DNA of 64,000 bases, taken from the NCBI RefSeq assembly GCF_947495725.1, contig NZ_CANLZZ010000002.1:682001-746000 (forward strand). The letters are read 5' to 3'. The translations under genes were made by a program, and so were the position numbers. Numbering within the stretch: the stretch's first letter is position 1; each line of letters begins with the position of its first letter. Below the pieces are notes generated by a model. The model did not search any database. It saw nothing but the letters and a program-made list of their open reading frames with translations, and had not been told where the DNA came from. The DNA comes from an uncultured Lutibacter sp. (lineage in GTDB: Bacteria > Bacteroidota > Bacteroidia > Flavobacteriales > Flavobacteriaceae). Below are positions 48,246 through 58,272 of this stretch, piece by piece.

Positions 48246-48842
48246 ATGTATTTATACGGAGCAAGCGGACATTGTAAAGTGATTATTGATAGCATTCAAT
48301 CATCTTCGAATGTTGAAATTGAAGGTGTTTTTGATGATAATGAAACGCTAAAGGAAATTTTAGATATTCCGGTCTATAGATTTGATACTTTTGATAAAAG
48401 TAAGGTTCGGGAATTATTTGTAAGTGTTGGAAATAATAAAATTAGAAAATCTATTGTTGAAGCCATACCAGCAACATATAAATCGGTGTTTCATAAAAGT
48501 GCTGTTATTTCCAAATATGCCACCATAGACGAAGGTACTTGTGTATTGCCAAATGCAGTTGTAAATGCAGGGGCAAAAATAGGGAAGCATTGCATAATAA
48601 ACTCAGGAGCAATTGTAGAGCACGATGTTCAGTTGGAAGATTATGTTCATATATCTCCAAATGCCTCATTGGCTGGAAATGTGAAAATTGGAGAAGGTAC
48701 CCATATAGGTATTGGAGCGCAGGTAATACAAGGAATAAAAATTGGTAAGTGGGTAACCATTGGAGCAGGAACTGTTGTAATTAGAGATGTACCTGATAGC
48801 ACGTTGTTTGTAGGGAACCCAGCACGAGAGGTTAAAAAGTAA
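48246..48842 (+). CDS. Sugar O/N-acetyltransferase (NeuD/PglD family)
   Basis: A 198-residue protein with an N-terminal Rossmann-like nucleotide-sugar domain (LYGASGHCKVIIDSI) and a left-handed beta-helix of hexapeptide repeats (about 85-185), as in PglD. With the aminotransferase and dehydratase that follow, it most likely N-acetylates UDP-4-amino-4,6-dideoxy-GlcNAc to UDP-diNAc-bacillosamine. Confidence 0.9.
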   Translation: MYLYGASGHCKVIIDSIQSSSNVEIEGVFDDNETLKEILDIPVYRFDTFDKSKVRELFVSVGNNKIRKSIVEAIPATYKSVFHKSAVISKYATIDEGTCVLPNAVVNAGAKIGKHCIINSGAIVEHDVQLEDYVHISPNASLAGNVKIGEGTHIGIGAQVIQGIKIGKWVTIGAGTVVIRDVPDSTLFVGNPAREVKK

Positions 48843-48870
48843 TTGGCATATTCGATATTTTAATACTTAC

Positions 48871-49272
48871 AACATCCTGAACCCACCGTCATCCTGAACC
48901 CCACCGTCATCCTGAACAATCCGTCATCCTGAACTTGTTTAGCTCCGCTGAATCTTCGATTTCAGGATCTCATTATTTGAACTACGCATTTTGTTTGTTT
49001 CATTTAATCGACAGATACCGAAATCGCAGATTCACGAACTCAAAAACATTAAATAAAAAATAATAGTGAGTAATCAAGTCCGGCATGACGTGTATTAGTA
49101 GCTGCTGACTATACTTCGACAAGCTCAGTATGACATTTGCATAACTAACAAGAAGCAACGTCATCCTAAACCCCAACGTCATCCTGAATCTTCGATTTCA
49201 GGATCTCATGACAGCAACAGTAATTTAATAGATACTAAAACATACTTCGACAAGCTCAGTATGACATTTGCA
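48871..49272. repeat. Cluster of BIME-like hairpin repeats
   Basis: The 551-bp gap contains stacked CGTCATCCTGAAC half modules, loop-extended CCTGAACTTG...TTTCAGGATCTCAT forms and two ACTTCGACAAGCTCAGTATGAC modules. The last ~120 bp (49273-49393) hold the promoter of the next operon. Confidence 0.87.
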
Positions 49273-49361
49273 TAAACTTTACCTAATTCATTTAATGATG
49301 CTATATTAACCTTATTATTTAACAAAAAATACAATCTTTTCGCAATCAAAATAAATTACCT

Positions 49362-49369
49362 TAATTTTG
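49362..49369 (+). promoter_or_regulatory. Likely -7 box of the pglEF-wza-wzc operon
   Basis: TAATTTTG, 24 bp before the aminotransferase start. No TTG at 19-23 bp upstream, so only the -7 half is supported. Confidence 0.5.
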
Positions 49370-49393
49370 CGTTTTAAATAAAATTGCAACCTC

Positions 49394-50506
49394 ATGAGTA
49401 AAAAAATATGGCTTTCCTCTCCCCATATGGGTGGTACTGAGCAGAAATATGTACAAGAAGCATTTGACACTAATTGGGTTGCTCCTTTAGGCCCTAATGT
49501 AAATGCATTTGAACAGGGACTCGAAAATTATTTAGGAGAGGATACTTATGTTGCTGCACTCAGTTCAGGAACAGCAGCCATACATTTAGCGTTGGTTTTA
49601 TTAGGTGTTTCACAGGGAGATGAAGTATTGTGTCAAAGCTTTACATTTTCAGCTTCTGCAAACCCAATAGTATACCAAGGGGCAACACCTGTTTTTATCG
49701 ATAGCGAGCTCGAAACTTGGAATTTATGTCCTGAGCAATTAGAAATAGCTATTTTAGATAGGCTAAAAAAAGGTAAAAAACCAAAAGCTATTATTGCAGT
49801 GCATTTGTATGGAATGCCGTATAATGTGACAAAAATTCATGAATTGGGTCTAAAATATGAAATCCCCATTATTGAGGATAGCGCAGAGGCTTTAGGAAGT
49901 AAGGTTGGAACTAAAAAATGCGGAGCATTTGGTGATTATTCAATTCTTTCTTTTAATGGGAATAAAATTATTACTTCTTCTGGAGGAGGAGCTTTGGTAA
50001 CAAACGGTTCAGTGGAAAAAGAAAAAGCAATTTTTTTAGCAACACAAGCAAGGGATAATGCACCACATTATGAACACTCAGCCATTGGTTACAATTATAG
50101 GATGTCTAATATTGTTGCAGGGGTTGGAAGAGGGCAATTAGAGGTGTTAGAAGATAGGGTTTTGGCAAGACGTAACAACTACAATTATTACAAAGATCAG
50201 GTTGAAAATAACGATTTTTTATTTTTAAGTGAACCTGATAATTATTTTTCAAATAGATGGTTAACTTGTATTTTAACGCCTTCATTTGAAATAAGAGAAA
50301 AAATTAGGCTATCTTTAGAAAAGAAAAATATTGAATCGAGACCACTGTGGAAGCCAATGCATATGCAACCAATATTTAAAGGTTGTGATAGTTTTAAGAA
50401 CGGAAATTCTGAAAACTTGTTTAATATTGGATTGTGTTTGCCTAGTGGATCTAATCTAACTGAAAATGAATTGGAAAGAATTGTTGGGGTTCTAAACAGT
50501 TTTTAA
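49394..50506 (+). CDS. DegT/DnrJ/EryC1/StrS aminotransferase (PglE-like)
   Basis: A 370-residue PLP-dependent sugar aminotransferase. WVAPLGPNVNAFEQ near the N terminus, EDSAEALGS and the PLP lysine Lys191 in SFNGNKIITSSGGG are typical. It probably transfers an amino group from glutamate to C4 of the keto sugar made by the next gene product. PglE is the best match in context; a WbpE-like C3 role with the WlbA-like gene is possible. Confidence 0.92.
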   Translation: MSKKIWLSSPHMGGTEQKYVQEAFDTNWVAPLGPNVNAFEQGLENYLGEDTYVAALSSGTAAIHLALVLLGVSQGDEVLCQSFTFSASANPIVYQGATPVFIDSELETWNLCPEQLEIAILDRLKKGKKPKAIIAVHLYGMPYNVTKIHELGLKYEIPIIEDSAEALGSKVGTKKCGAFGDYSILSFNGNKIITSSGGGALVTNGSVEKEKAIFLATQARDNAPHYEHSAIGYNYRMSNIVAGVGRGQLEVLEDRVLARRNNYNYYKDQVENNDFLFLSEPDNYFSNRWLTCILTPSFEIREKIRLSLEKKNIESRPLWKPMHMQPIFKGCDSFKNGNSENLFNIGLCLPSGSNLTENELERIVGVLNSF

Positions 50507-50507
50507 T

Positions 50508-52409
50508 ATGTTAAGTAGTGTTTTTAAAGAGCTATTAAAAAGAAATACACCAAGATGGCTGGTACTGTTAATCGATTTATACATTGTTGTAAATACGTTT
50601 GTTTTTTCTTATTTAATACGTTTTAATTTTAGTTTAAGTTTTGATACTTCAAAACTTATGTTACAATTACCTGTGGTAATTGCGGCATCGCTTGTCTCAT
50701 TTTTATTGGTAGGTTCCTATAAAGGAATTATTAGACATACAGGTTTAAAAGACTCGCTAAATGTAATTAATGCGAGTATATTGATTTCTGCATTGTTAAT
50801 TGGTGTTGTAATGTTGAATTTACATTATCAAGTTGTTTCAAAATTTACGATACCACGATCTATTATTGCCATCCATTTTTTATTGAATGTGGTATTCTTA
50901 ATTTTTAGCAGATACTTTTACAAAGAATTGTATAGAGTGTTTATGGTGGGGAATGAAATTGATAAGCGAGTATTAATTTATGGTGCTGGTGAGGCAGGCC
51001 TATTGGTGTACTCTATGTTACATGAAGACAAGGCAAATAATATTCAAACAATTGCTTTTATTGATGATGATAAGAGAAAATGGAAGAGTAAATTAAATGG
51101 GGTAACTGTGCTAGGTTCGTCTAATATTAGTGAAGATTATATTGTTAGAAAGAAAATAGATGAAATAATTATTTCAATTCAAAATATAAAACCTTCACGT
51201 TTGCTAGAAATTGTGGACGAAATTTCGAAACTTCCAGTTGAGGTTAAAATTGTACCTCCAATAAAATCATGGATTGATGGCGGTTTAAAACTTAGACAAA
51301 TAAAATCGGTTAACATTGAGGATTTATTGGGGAGAACTCCCATTGAAATAGACAATCCCATTTTAAAAGAAGAGTTTTTTAATAAAGTTATTTTAGTAAC
51401 GGGTGCAGCCGGATCTATCGGTAGTGAAATTGCACGGCAACTTATTAATTTTAATTATAAAAAAATTGTGTTAATTGATCAGGCTGAATCTGAGTTGTAC
51501 AATTTACAACAGTATTTTGTAAATCAGCAAGTGAATAATGTGGTATGCGTTGTAGCCGATATTCAAAATAAAGACCGAATGGAGTTGCTGTTTAAAAAGC
51601 ATCAGCCACACATTGTTTTTCATGCCGCTGCATATAAGCATGTGCCGTTTATGGAGGAAAATCCATACGAGGCAGTTAGAACAAATGTAATGGGAAGTAA
51701 AAATATTGCCTCTATTGCAGCACTTAATAATGTGGAAAAATTTGTGATGGTATCTACGGATAAGGCAGTAAACCCTACTAATATTATGGGAGCTTCAAAA
51801 CGCATTGCAGAGAAATATATCAATTGTTTAAATGCGAACAGTAATACCAAGTTTATTACAACGCGTTTTGGGAATGTGTTGGGATCTAACGGATCGGTAA
51901 TTCCACTATTTACGCAGCAAATAAAAAATGGAGGCCCCGTAACTGTTACGCACAAAGAGATTACACGTTATTTTATGACCATACCAGAAGCTTGTCAATT
52001 GGTTCTTGAAGCAGGTTGTATGGGTAAAGGAGGAGAAATATTTGTGTTTGATATGGGGAAATCTATAAAGATATTTGATTTAGCCTTAAATATGATTCGC
52101 CTTTCTGGTTTGAAATACCCAGATGATATAGCCATTAAAATTACGGGCCTGCGTCCAGGAGAAAAAATATATGAAGAGTTGTTAGCAACTTCAGAAAATA
52201 CAAAAGAAACACATCATAAAAAAATTATGATAGCTGAGGTAGCACCGCTTAATGTTAAAAAAACATTGAACGAAATAGAAGAGTTATGTATATTGAATAC
52301 ACCATGTAGTTTAGAGAAAACCGTTCTAAAAATGAAACAGATTGTACCTGAGTTTATTTCAAATAACTCAAAATATGAGGTAATGGATACGGTAACAAAA
52401 TTAGAATAA
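50508..52409 (+). CDS. Nucleotide-sugar 4,6-dehydratase (PglF/WbpM/CapD-like)
   Basis: A 633-residue membrane enzyme: four N-terminal helices (about 15-135), a first Rossmann-like domain (about 145-260) and an SDR catalytic domain from about 290 with TGAAGSIGSEIARQ, VSTDKAVNPTNIMGASKRIAE (S-D-K type active site) and FGNVLGSNGSVIPLF. It converts UDP-GlcNAc to the 4-keto-6-deoxy sugar for bacillosamine. It starts 1 bp after the aminotransferase. Confidence 0.94.
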   Translation: MLSSVFKELLKRNTPRWLVLLIDLYIVVNTFVFSYLIRFNFSLSFDTSKLMLQLPVVIAASLVSFLLVGSYKGIIRHTGLKDSLNVINASILISALLIGVVMLNLHYQVVSKFTIPRSIIAIHFLLNVVFLIFSRYFYKELYRVFMVGNEIDKRVLIYGAGEAGLLVYSMLHEDKANNIQTIAFIDDDKRKWKSKLNGVTVLGSSNISEDYIVRKKIDEIIISIQNIKPSRLLEIVDEISKLPVEVKIVPPIKSWIDGGLKLRQIKSVNIEDLLGRTPIEIDNPILKEEFFNKVILVTGAAGSIGSEIARQLINFNYKKIVLIDQAESELYNLQQYFVNQQVNNVVCVVADIQNKDRMELLFKKHQPHIVFHAAAYKHVPFMEENPYEAVRTNVMGSKNIASIAALNNVEKFVMVSTDKAVNPTNIMGASKRIAEKYINCLNANSNTKFITTRFGNVLGSNGSVIPLFTQQIKNGGPVTVTHKEITRYFMTIPEACQLVLEAGCMGKGGEIFVFDMGKSIKIFDLALNMIRLSGLKYPDDIAIKITGLRPGEKIYEELLATSENTKETHHKKIMIAEVAPLNVKKTLNEIEELCILNTPCSLEKTVLKMKQIVPEFISNNSKYEVMDTVTKLE

Positions 52410-52431
52410 ATATATTTGCAAAAAAGAGTAG

Positions 52432-53184
52432 ATGAAAAATAATTATATTAAAGTAACTTATATGCTTATAATGGTGTTGATGGTAACGTCAGCCTGTGTT
52501 TCTAAAAAGGATATGATTTATTTTCAAAATGAAGAAGCTGTTAAAAACGCCTTATTAAATGAATATGCTCCAAAAATTCAAACAGATGACTTGTTAAGTA
52601 TTTTTGTAAGTGCAGAAGATGTTGAATCTTCCAACCCATTTAATTTGTATGAAGGTGGGCAAGGTGCTGCACAAAGGCCAATCAATTATTTGGTTACTCC
52701 AAATGGGATGATTACATTTCCGGTTTTAGGTGAAATTAAAGTAGCTGGATTTACAACAAATGAATTGAAAGCCTTGTTAATATCAAAACTGACTTTATAT
52801 ATTAAAAAACCTATTGTTACCATACGTTTAGAAAATTTTAGAATTTCGGTTTTAGGAGAAGTAAAATCGCCTGGGGCATTTAGTATTTTAAATGAACAAG
52901 TGTCGATTCCAGAAGCATTGGCATTGGCAGGAGATTTAACAATCCAAGGAAAAAGAAAAAATATTTTATTACTGCGAAAGAATGGAGATCAAATGGAAAG
53001 TATTCGTTTGGATTTAACAGATAAATCTATATTTAAATCTCCTTACTATTATTTAGCTCAAAATGATATTTTATATGTTGAGCCGAATAGAGCTAAAGTA
53101 AATTCATCGGCAATTGGAACAACTTCATCATTAATTTCAATTGCAACTGCAGTACTTTCGTTAGTACTTATATTAACACGTTAA
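52432..53184 (+). CDS. Polysaccharide export lipoprotein (Wza-like)
   Basis: A 250-residue outer-membrane-linked export protein. A signal peptide ends in a lipobox (VTSAC), with Cys22 lipidated. The polysaccharide export domain (about 45-130) and SLBB domain (about 135-225, VLGEVKSPGAF) follow. The C-terminal hydrophobic segment (LISIATAVLSLVLILTR) may span the outer membrane as a barrel helix. It pairs with the Wzc gene 4 bp downstream. Confidence 0.93.
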   Translation: MKNNYIKVTYMLIMVLMVTSACVSKKDMIYFQNEEAVKNALLNEYAPKIQTDDLLSIFVSAEDVESSNPFNLYEGGQGAAQRPINYLVTPNGMITFPVLGEIKVAGFTTNELKALLISKLTLYIKKPIVTIRLENFRISVLGEVKSPGAFSILNEQVSIPEALALAGDLTIQGKRKNILLLRKNGDQMESIRLDLTDKSIFKSPYYYLAQNDILYVEPNRAKVNSSAIGTTSSLISIATAVLSLVLILTR

Positions 53185-53188
53185 AAAA

Positions 53189-55534
53189 ATGCAAGACAAT
53201 CAGCAATTAAGTCCTATCAATTTTAATGAAGGAACAATTAATATTCGCGAAGAAATAGAGAAATATGCATATCATTGGAAATGGTTTGTTTTAAGCATAG
53301 TTTTAACGCTAGCGGTAGTATTTATTTATTTACGTTATGTACCCAATGAATATGAAGCGGCTGCCACCATTTTAATCGAGGATGCTGAAAATAGTGAATT
53401 ATCGGCATTTAAAGATTTAGGGATTATTGGAACAACAAAAGCTCCTTTAGAAAATGAAATAGAATTGCTAAAATCTCGAAGTTTAGTAAAAAGAGTTGCT
53501 GAAGAATTAAACTTAAATGTTACTTATTTTAGACAAGGTAGAGTTATAGAAGCGGAGTTTTTTCATACGAAGTCACCGATAAATGTTAATTTTTTAATGG
53601 ATGATGCGTTGTTGGAAAATACAACGGCGAGTTTTACAATTGAAATTATTTCAGAAGAGGAGTTTATTTTAAAAACAGCATTAGAAGAAACCACATATGC
53701 TTTTGGAGAAAAAGTAGCAATGTCGTTTGGGGAGTTTATAATTACACCCAAAGAACGTAAATCAATTATAATTGGAGAAGAGTTAACAGTTAAAATAAGT
53801 CCTTTAAAGTGGGTTGTAGAAAGTTACAGAAACAGAATACAAGTGAATGTAGTGAATTCTTCAAGTGTTATTAGAATAAGTTTAAAAGATAGAGTTAAGG
53901 AAAAAGCACAGGAAGTAATAGACAATTTAATAAAACAGTATAATGAAGATGCTGTAAATGATAAAAGTTTAATAGCTAAAAGAACCAATGAATTCATAAA
54001 TGAGCGTATAGAAATTATAAATAAAGATTTGTCGTTGGTAGAGGCGGGTGTAGAAAATTTTAAAACCAATAATAGAGTTACCGATATTTCATCAGAAGCT
54101 GGAATTGTATTGCAGTCGAGAACGGAATTGGACAAGAAAATTATTAATCTAAGCACTCAGATGAAACTTGTAGAGTATGTGGATACTTATATAAAATCGA
54201 ATGGAGAGGAGCTTATACCTGCCAATATTGGAGTTGATGATCCTACCATAAATACGAGTACAGCGAAGTACAATGAATTAATTTTAGAACGAAATAGAAT
54301 ATTGAATAGTTCTAGTGAATTAAACCCTACTATTGTAAATTTAAATGCGCAAATAGACCAATTTAAAAGAAATATAGCGCTTAGTTTAGGTAATTTAAAA
54401 TCGTCATTAGCCATTGGGTTGAAGGATGCAAAAACTCAGGAAGGTAGGTTTAATGCGAAAATTTCAAGAGTTCCTAAACAAGAACGAGAGTTTAGAGATA
54501 TTAAGAGACAGCAAGAAATTATTGAAGCATTATATTTGTATTTATTGCAAAAAAGAGAAGAAAATGCCATTTCATTAGCGGTAACTTTACCAAACGCTAA
54601 AATTGTTGATAAGGCATTTGGAAATGATTTTCCCGTGTCTCCAAACAGGAAAGTTTATTACTTAGCTGCTTTATTGGTAGGTTCATTGTTGCCTTTTTTG
54701 ATATTGTATGTTGTGTTTTTATTAGATAATAAAGTACATACACGAAAAGATGTGGAAGAAGTTTTAAATGTTCCTATTTTAGGGGATGTACCAAAAACAA
54801 TGTCACAAGAGAAAGTGGTCATATCAGATAGTGATCGTGATGGGAAGGCAGAGTCTTTCCGATTGCTTAGAACCAATGTTAATTTTATGCTTTCGGGTGT
54901 ACAAAAAAATGCAAAAACCATTTTTATAACGTCTACCATTGGAGGAGAAGGAAAAACCTTTATCGCTATTAATTTAGCATCTGTTTTAGCGCTTACCAAT
55001 AAAAAAGTATTGCTAATTGGAGGGGATATTCGAAAGCCAAAGTTGGCTACTTATTTAAATTTTAAATCTACTAAGAAAGGACTTTCACATTACCTTATGG
55101 ATACCTCATTGCAACCTTCAGATGTAATACAGCGAGTAGAAGGAACACAGTTTGATCTTCTAGAGTCAGGAATTGTTGCGCCAAATCCTTCTGAATTATT
55201 AATGAATGGTAGGTTCGAAGAAGTTTTAAAATATGGGCAGGAACAATATGATTATGTGATTGTTGATACGGCCCCAGTAAGTGTAGTTACGGATACGTTG
55301 TTATACGGACATCAGGCAGATTTATTAATTTATGTAATACGAGCTAATTATTTAGATAAGCGTTTGTTAGATGTTCCAAGTAAATTATATAAAGAAAAAC
55401 GCCTTCCAAATATGGCCATTTTAATAAATGATACCGATGTAGAACGTGGTTATGGATATGGCTACGGTTATGGTTACGGTTATACTCAAGAGCTAAAACC
55501 AAAGAAATGGTGGCGTAAACTTATGCCTTTTTAA
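53189..55534 (+). CDS. Polysaccharide co-polymerase/tyrosine autokinase (Wzc-like)
   Basis: A 781-residue inner-membrane protein. The Wzz domain starts near residue 15, with helices at about 33-50 and 490-510, long periplasmic coiled coils and a cytoplasmic BY-kinase domain from about 550. Walker A is GGEGKT at 585-590, VDTAP is the Walker A' type Asp site, and the C-terminal tail is a tyrosine cluster (six or more GY pairs, about 753-765) before KKWWRKL. It controls chain length and export by cycling autophosphorylation. The phosphatase partner is encoded nearby on the other strand. Confidence 0.95.
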   Translation: MQDNQQLSPINFNEGTINIREEIEKYAYHWKWFVLSIVLTLAVVFIYLRYVPNEYEAAATILIEDAENSELSAFKDLGIIGTTKAPLENEIELLKSRSLVKRVAEELNLNVTYFRQGRVIEAEFFHTKSPINVNFLMDDALLENTTASFTIEIISEEEFILKTALEETTYAFGEKVAMSFGEFIITPKERKSIIIGEELTVKISPLKWVVESYRNRIQVNVVNSSSVIRISLKDRVKEKAQEVIDNLIKQYNEDAVNDKSLIAKRTNEFINERIEIINKDLSLVEAGVENFKTNNRVTDISSEAGIVLQSRTELDKKIINLSTQMKLVEYVDTYIKSNGEELIPANIGVDDPTINTSTAKYNELILERNRILNSSSELNPTIVNLNAQIDQFKRNIALSLGNLKSSLAIGLKDAKTQEGRFNAKISRVPKQEREFRDIKRQQEIIEALYLYLLQKREENAISLAVTLPNAKIVDKAFGNDFPVSPNRKVYYLAALLVGSLLPFLILYVVFLLDNKVHTRKDVEEVLNVPILGDVPKTMSQEKVVISDSDRDGKAESFRLLRTNVNFMLSGVQKNAKTIFITSTIGGEGKTFIAINLASVLALTNKKVLLIGGDIRKPKLATYLNFKSTKKGLSHYLMDTSLQPSDVIQRVEGTQFDLLESGIVAPNPSELLMNGRFEEVLKYGQEQYDYVIVDTAPVSVVTDTLLYGHQADLLIYVIRANYLDKRLLDVPSKLYKEKRLPNMAILINDTDVERGYGYGYGYGYGYTQELKPKKWWRKLMPF

Positions 55535-55609
55535 TTTATAGGGTTAAGGTGAGACTTAGGAGATACGAAGGATTAGCTTTGTGTTAAAAGGAATTATTTC
55601 TTGTTGGTT

Positions 55610-55866
55610 CGTTATCCTGAACTTGGTTCGTGATCTCATGTTTGGTACTATGTATTTTGTTGCTAACTTTTAATCAAAAGATGCTGAACTAAATTCAGCA
55701 TGACGTGCATTGAGTAATATAGTTCAGCAGGACGTATAGAACAAGTATATCATCGTCATCCTAAAAAAACCGTCATCCTGAACTTGGTTCAGGATCTCAT
55801 GCTTGTAACTACCCATTTTATTTGTAACTCCTAATTAGTAGCTACTGAAACAAGGTTCAGTATAAA
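55610..55866. repeat. Decayed and intact BIME-like repeats between convergent genes
   Basis: The 375-bp gap between the Wzc gene and the minus-strand phosphatase gene has several modules. One (55610) has lost stem pairing (TTCGTGATC), while others near 55772 are intact (CCTGAACTTGGTTCAGG). A GCTGAAC..TTCAGCATGACG module is also present. No gene was found. Confidence 0.8.
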
Positions 55867-55909
55867 ATACTTTCATAACCATTTAATGATAGATTGTTTA
55901 TTTTTCAAT

Positions 55910-56650
55910 TTACAATAACAATGAATTATTCTCAATAACCGGCTGTACAAGTTTTACTAATTTTTGATCATTTATTGACTCTAAAAAGTCCAAATGCCTG
56001 TTGCTATGGGTGTCAGTGCCAACGAAATCTACTAGTCCATCTTTCAATAATTTTTTAGCAATATTTTGAACACCTTTTCCATAATAGGTCGATAAGGATA
56101 ATAAGTTTAGTTGAAACGAGCACCCAGCTTCTTTTAATTTTAAATATTCGGAAAAATTTGTGTGATAAAACAAATACCGTTCAGGATGTGCTAATATGGG
56201 TTTGTATCCCGCAATTTGAATTTTAAATAATATCTCTTTAAGGTTAATAGGTGGATTTAAATAAGACAATTCCACTAAAATATAATCATCTTTTATGCAA
56301 AGTAACTTTTCGGTTTCTAGTAATTTTTCAAAATTAGAATCTAGTAAATATTCGGCAGCGGCTCTCAATTGTAGGGGATGAGCACTGTGTTTACTTAAGT
56401 AATCTTTTAATTCATATAATTTTTGGTTGATACTGGCTGAAGTGTTATTCCAAACACCATCCATAATATGTGGTGTTGCTACAAAATTATTGATTCCAAA
56501 TTGCTGCATTCTTTTTATAAGAGCAAGAGATTGTTCAAAGCTTTTTGATCCATCATCAATAGCAGGCAGTAAATGGGAATGTATATCAATAAATGAATTG
56601 TTAAACAATGCAATTAAAGGTGTTTTATTTTTTTTGAAAAGAGAAAGCAT
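55910..56650 (-). CDS. PHP-type tyrosine phosphatase (CpsB/CapC family)
   Basis: A 246-residue cytoplasmic phosphatase with the PHP metal motif DIHSHLLPAIDDGS (22-35), later ATPHIMDGVW and HPERYLFY and VGTDTHSNRH. In Gram-positive and many Bacteroidota clusters it dephosphorylates the BY-kinase. It lies just past Wzc, convergent with it, and downstream of wzi in a two-gene unit. Confidence 0.92.
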   Translation of the reverse strand: MLSLFKKNKTPLIALFNNSFIDIHSHLLPAIDDGSKSFEQSLALIKRMQQFGINNFVATPHIMDGVWNNTSASINQKLYELKDYLSKHSAHPLQLRAAAEYLLDSNFEKLLETEKLLCIKDDYILVELSYLNPPINLKEILFKIQIAGYKPILAHPERYLFYHTNFSEYLKLKEAGCSFQLNLLSLSTYYGKGVQNIAKKLLKDGLVDFVGTDTHSNRHLDFLESINDQKLVKLVQPVIENNSLLL

Positions 56651-56654
56651 AGTT

Positions 56655-58022
56655 TTAAAAAGCGCCTGTTTTAGTTAATTTAATAAATCCACCAACGTTA
56701 GTAGGTAGAAAGTCGCCAAAGTCTGCAGCAGTACCAACTGAAATATCGAAAGGAATTTTATTGTTTTTGTAAAACAGTTCGAGATATGGCGAAAACTGAT
56801 TTTCACTAAAATCTTCATTAAACCAACCTACGTAATTCGTAAAAGTAATAGATGTTTTGTACTGTATGTTTGTAGTAAGAACTCCCTTTAATCCCAAATT
56901 AAATGAACTAAATCTACTTTGGGCAATTCCATTTGTAATTCCATTAACGGGATCTTTAGGAACAAAAAAAGGTGAGCCTATTGTATTTCCAAAATAAGTC
57001 CAACCACTTTGATAAATAGTATTGTTAAAATAATTATCAGAGAGCTTATTGGGTGAAGTCGCTCTTCCTTGATGCTTCGTATGTTGATATTCAAAAAGTA
57101 CATGGGAAATAATACTATTTGGTTTTTTTAAATCAAAAAACAAACCATACAAGGCATCCGGATAATTAGATAATTCTCTACCGCTTGCGTCTTCAAAAGG
57201 ATGCGACAAGTAAAAGTTCCAATTTAGTTGTTTTCCCATATGATTTAATTGCACCAAATAATTACCCACATGATTTCCTAAAGCATTCACTTGCTCTCCA
57301 GAATTTGAAGATTCGCCTCCCTCACTTCCCGAAATAATTTTTAGATAATCTTTAAAGCTAGAAGGTTGTTTGCCAAATTCTTCCGAAGTTCCTCGCCATT
57401 GCACATAATGATCTAAACCTATAATCAACTCTAATTTAGAATTTAAGACGGATTTTAAATACAAACTTTTATGATGTAGCCCAGCATTATCAACAACCCG
57501 TTTGTCGTTTAAAAAATATTCAGCATAATTTACTTTGGCACTCAGCCATTTTTTTGCGAATGGGAGTGTTATATAATTCTTAGTTTTGATGTTTATTCCT
57601 GGGTAAGTTCTGGCATTTATAGATTTAATAATGTTTCCGTTGGAAACTGATAAACCTTCAAATTGAATGTTGTCGTTTTTGCTTCCCAAATCTACTTGAA
57701 TGTTGTTGATTAAGAAACTACCATATAATTCATTAATAAATACATCATTTTTGTCGGCAACATAACCAGTAATAGAAGCTTTATAGGAGAAATCAATCAA
57801 TTGTCCCGAGTTTTTAAAATCTGAGAAAATAGCGGTATTTAATAAAATGTTATTGCTATTAGGAATAGCTCCAAATTTATTGGCTCTTAAAAAAAAAGGT
57901 AAAGACTCTTTAGCTGAGACGTTCGAATTTAGTTCAATCGAATAATTTTGTGCTTGTAATTGAGATATAACGCATAAAATAATACTTAGATTAAATAGCC
58001 TTTTAAACAGTGATATTTTCAT
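56655..58022 (-). CDS. Capsule assembly protein Wzi-like
   Basis: A 455-residue outer-membrane protein. A signal peptide (about 1-24, ending LQA|Q) precedes a predicted 18-strand beta barrel. Sequence features resemble the Wzi family used to fix capsule to the cell surface. The C terminus ends in aromatic KTGAF. A TAACTTTG -7 box lies on the minus strand at 58053-58046. It is upstream of and probably cotranscribed with the CpsB gene. Confidence 0.85.
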   Translation of the reverse strand: MKISLFKRLFNLSIILCVISQLQAQNYSIELNSNVSAKESLPFFLRANKFGAIPNSNNILLNTAIFSDFKNSGQLIDFSYKASITGYVADKNDVFINELYGSFLINNIQVDLGSKNDNIQFEGLSVSNGNIIKSINARTYPGINIKTKNYITLPFAKKWLSAKVNYAEYFLNDKRVVDNAGLHHKSLYLKSVLNSKLELIIGLDHYVQWRGTSEEFGKQPSSFKDYLKIISGSEGGESSNSGEQVNALGNHVGNYLVQLNHMGKQLNWNFYLSHPFEDASGRELSNYPDALYGLFFDLKKPNSIISHVLFEYQHTKHQGRATSPNKLSDNYFNNTIYQSGWTYFGNTIGSPFFVPKDPVNGITNGIAQSRFSSFNLGLKGVLTTNIQYKTSITFTNYVGWFNEDFSENQFSPYLELFYKNNKIPFDISVGTAADFGDFLPTNVGGFIKLTKTGAF

Positions 58023-58223
58023 AAATATAAATTACCAAATAAAAACAAAGTTAATTAATTTAAATCAATGATTTTTGGGGCTTTTTATTGTTTCAAACGA
58101 CATTTATAAATGTATATTGTTTAAAATTTATGGTTTAAATTTATAGTTTTCATTATGAAAAACCGATTTAAGTGTTTTTTTTCTAAATTTTATATGTGGG
58201 GTGAATATTTTTTATAAAAATGA

Positions 58224-58253
58224 TTGGTGTTTTAATTTTTATGTATAGATTTG
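58224..58253 (+). promoter_or_regulatory. Promoter of the phenylalanine/tyrosine operon
   Basis: TTG (58224-58226), 19 bases, then TAGATTTG (58246-58253). It places transcription start near 58260, about 13 nt before the leader peptide start. Confidence 0.8.
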
Positions 58254-58272
58254 TGCTCATATTTAAGGAATT

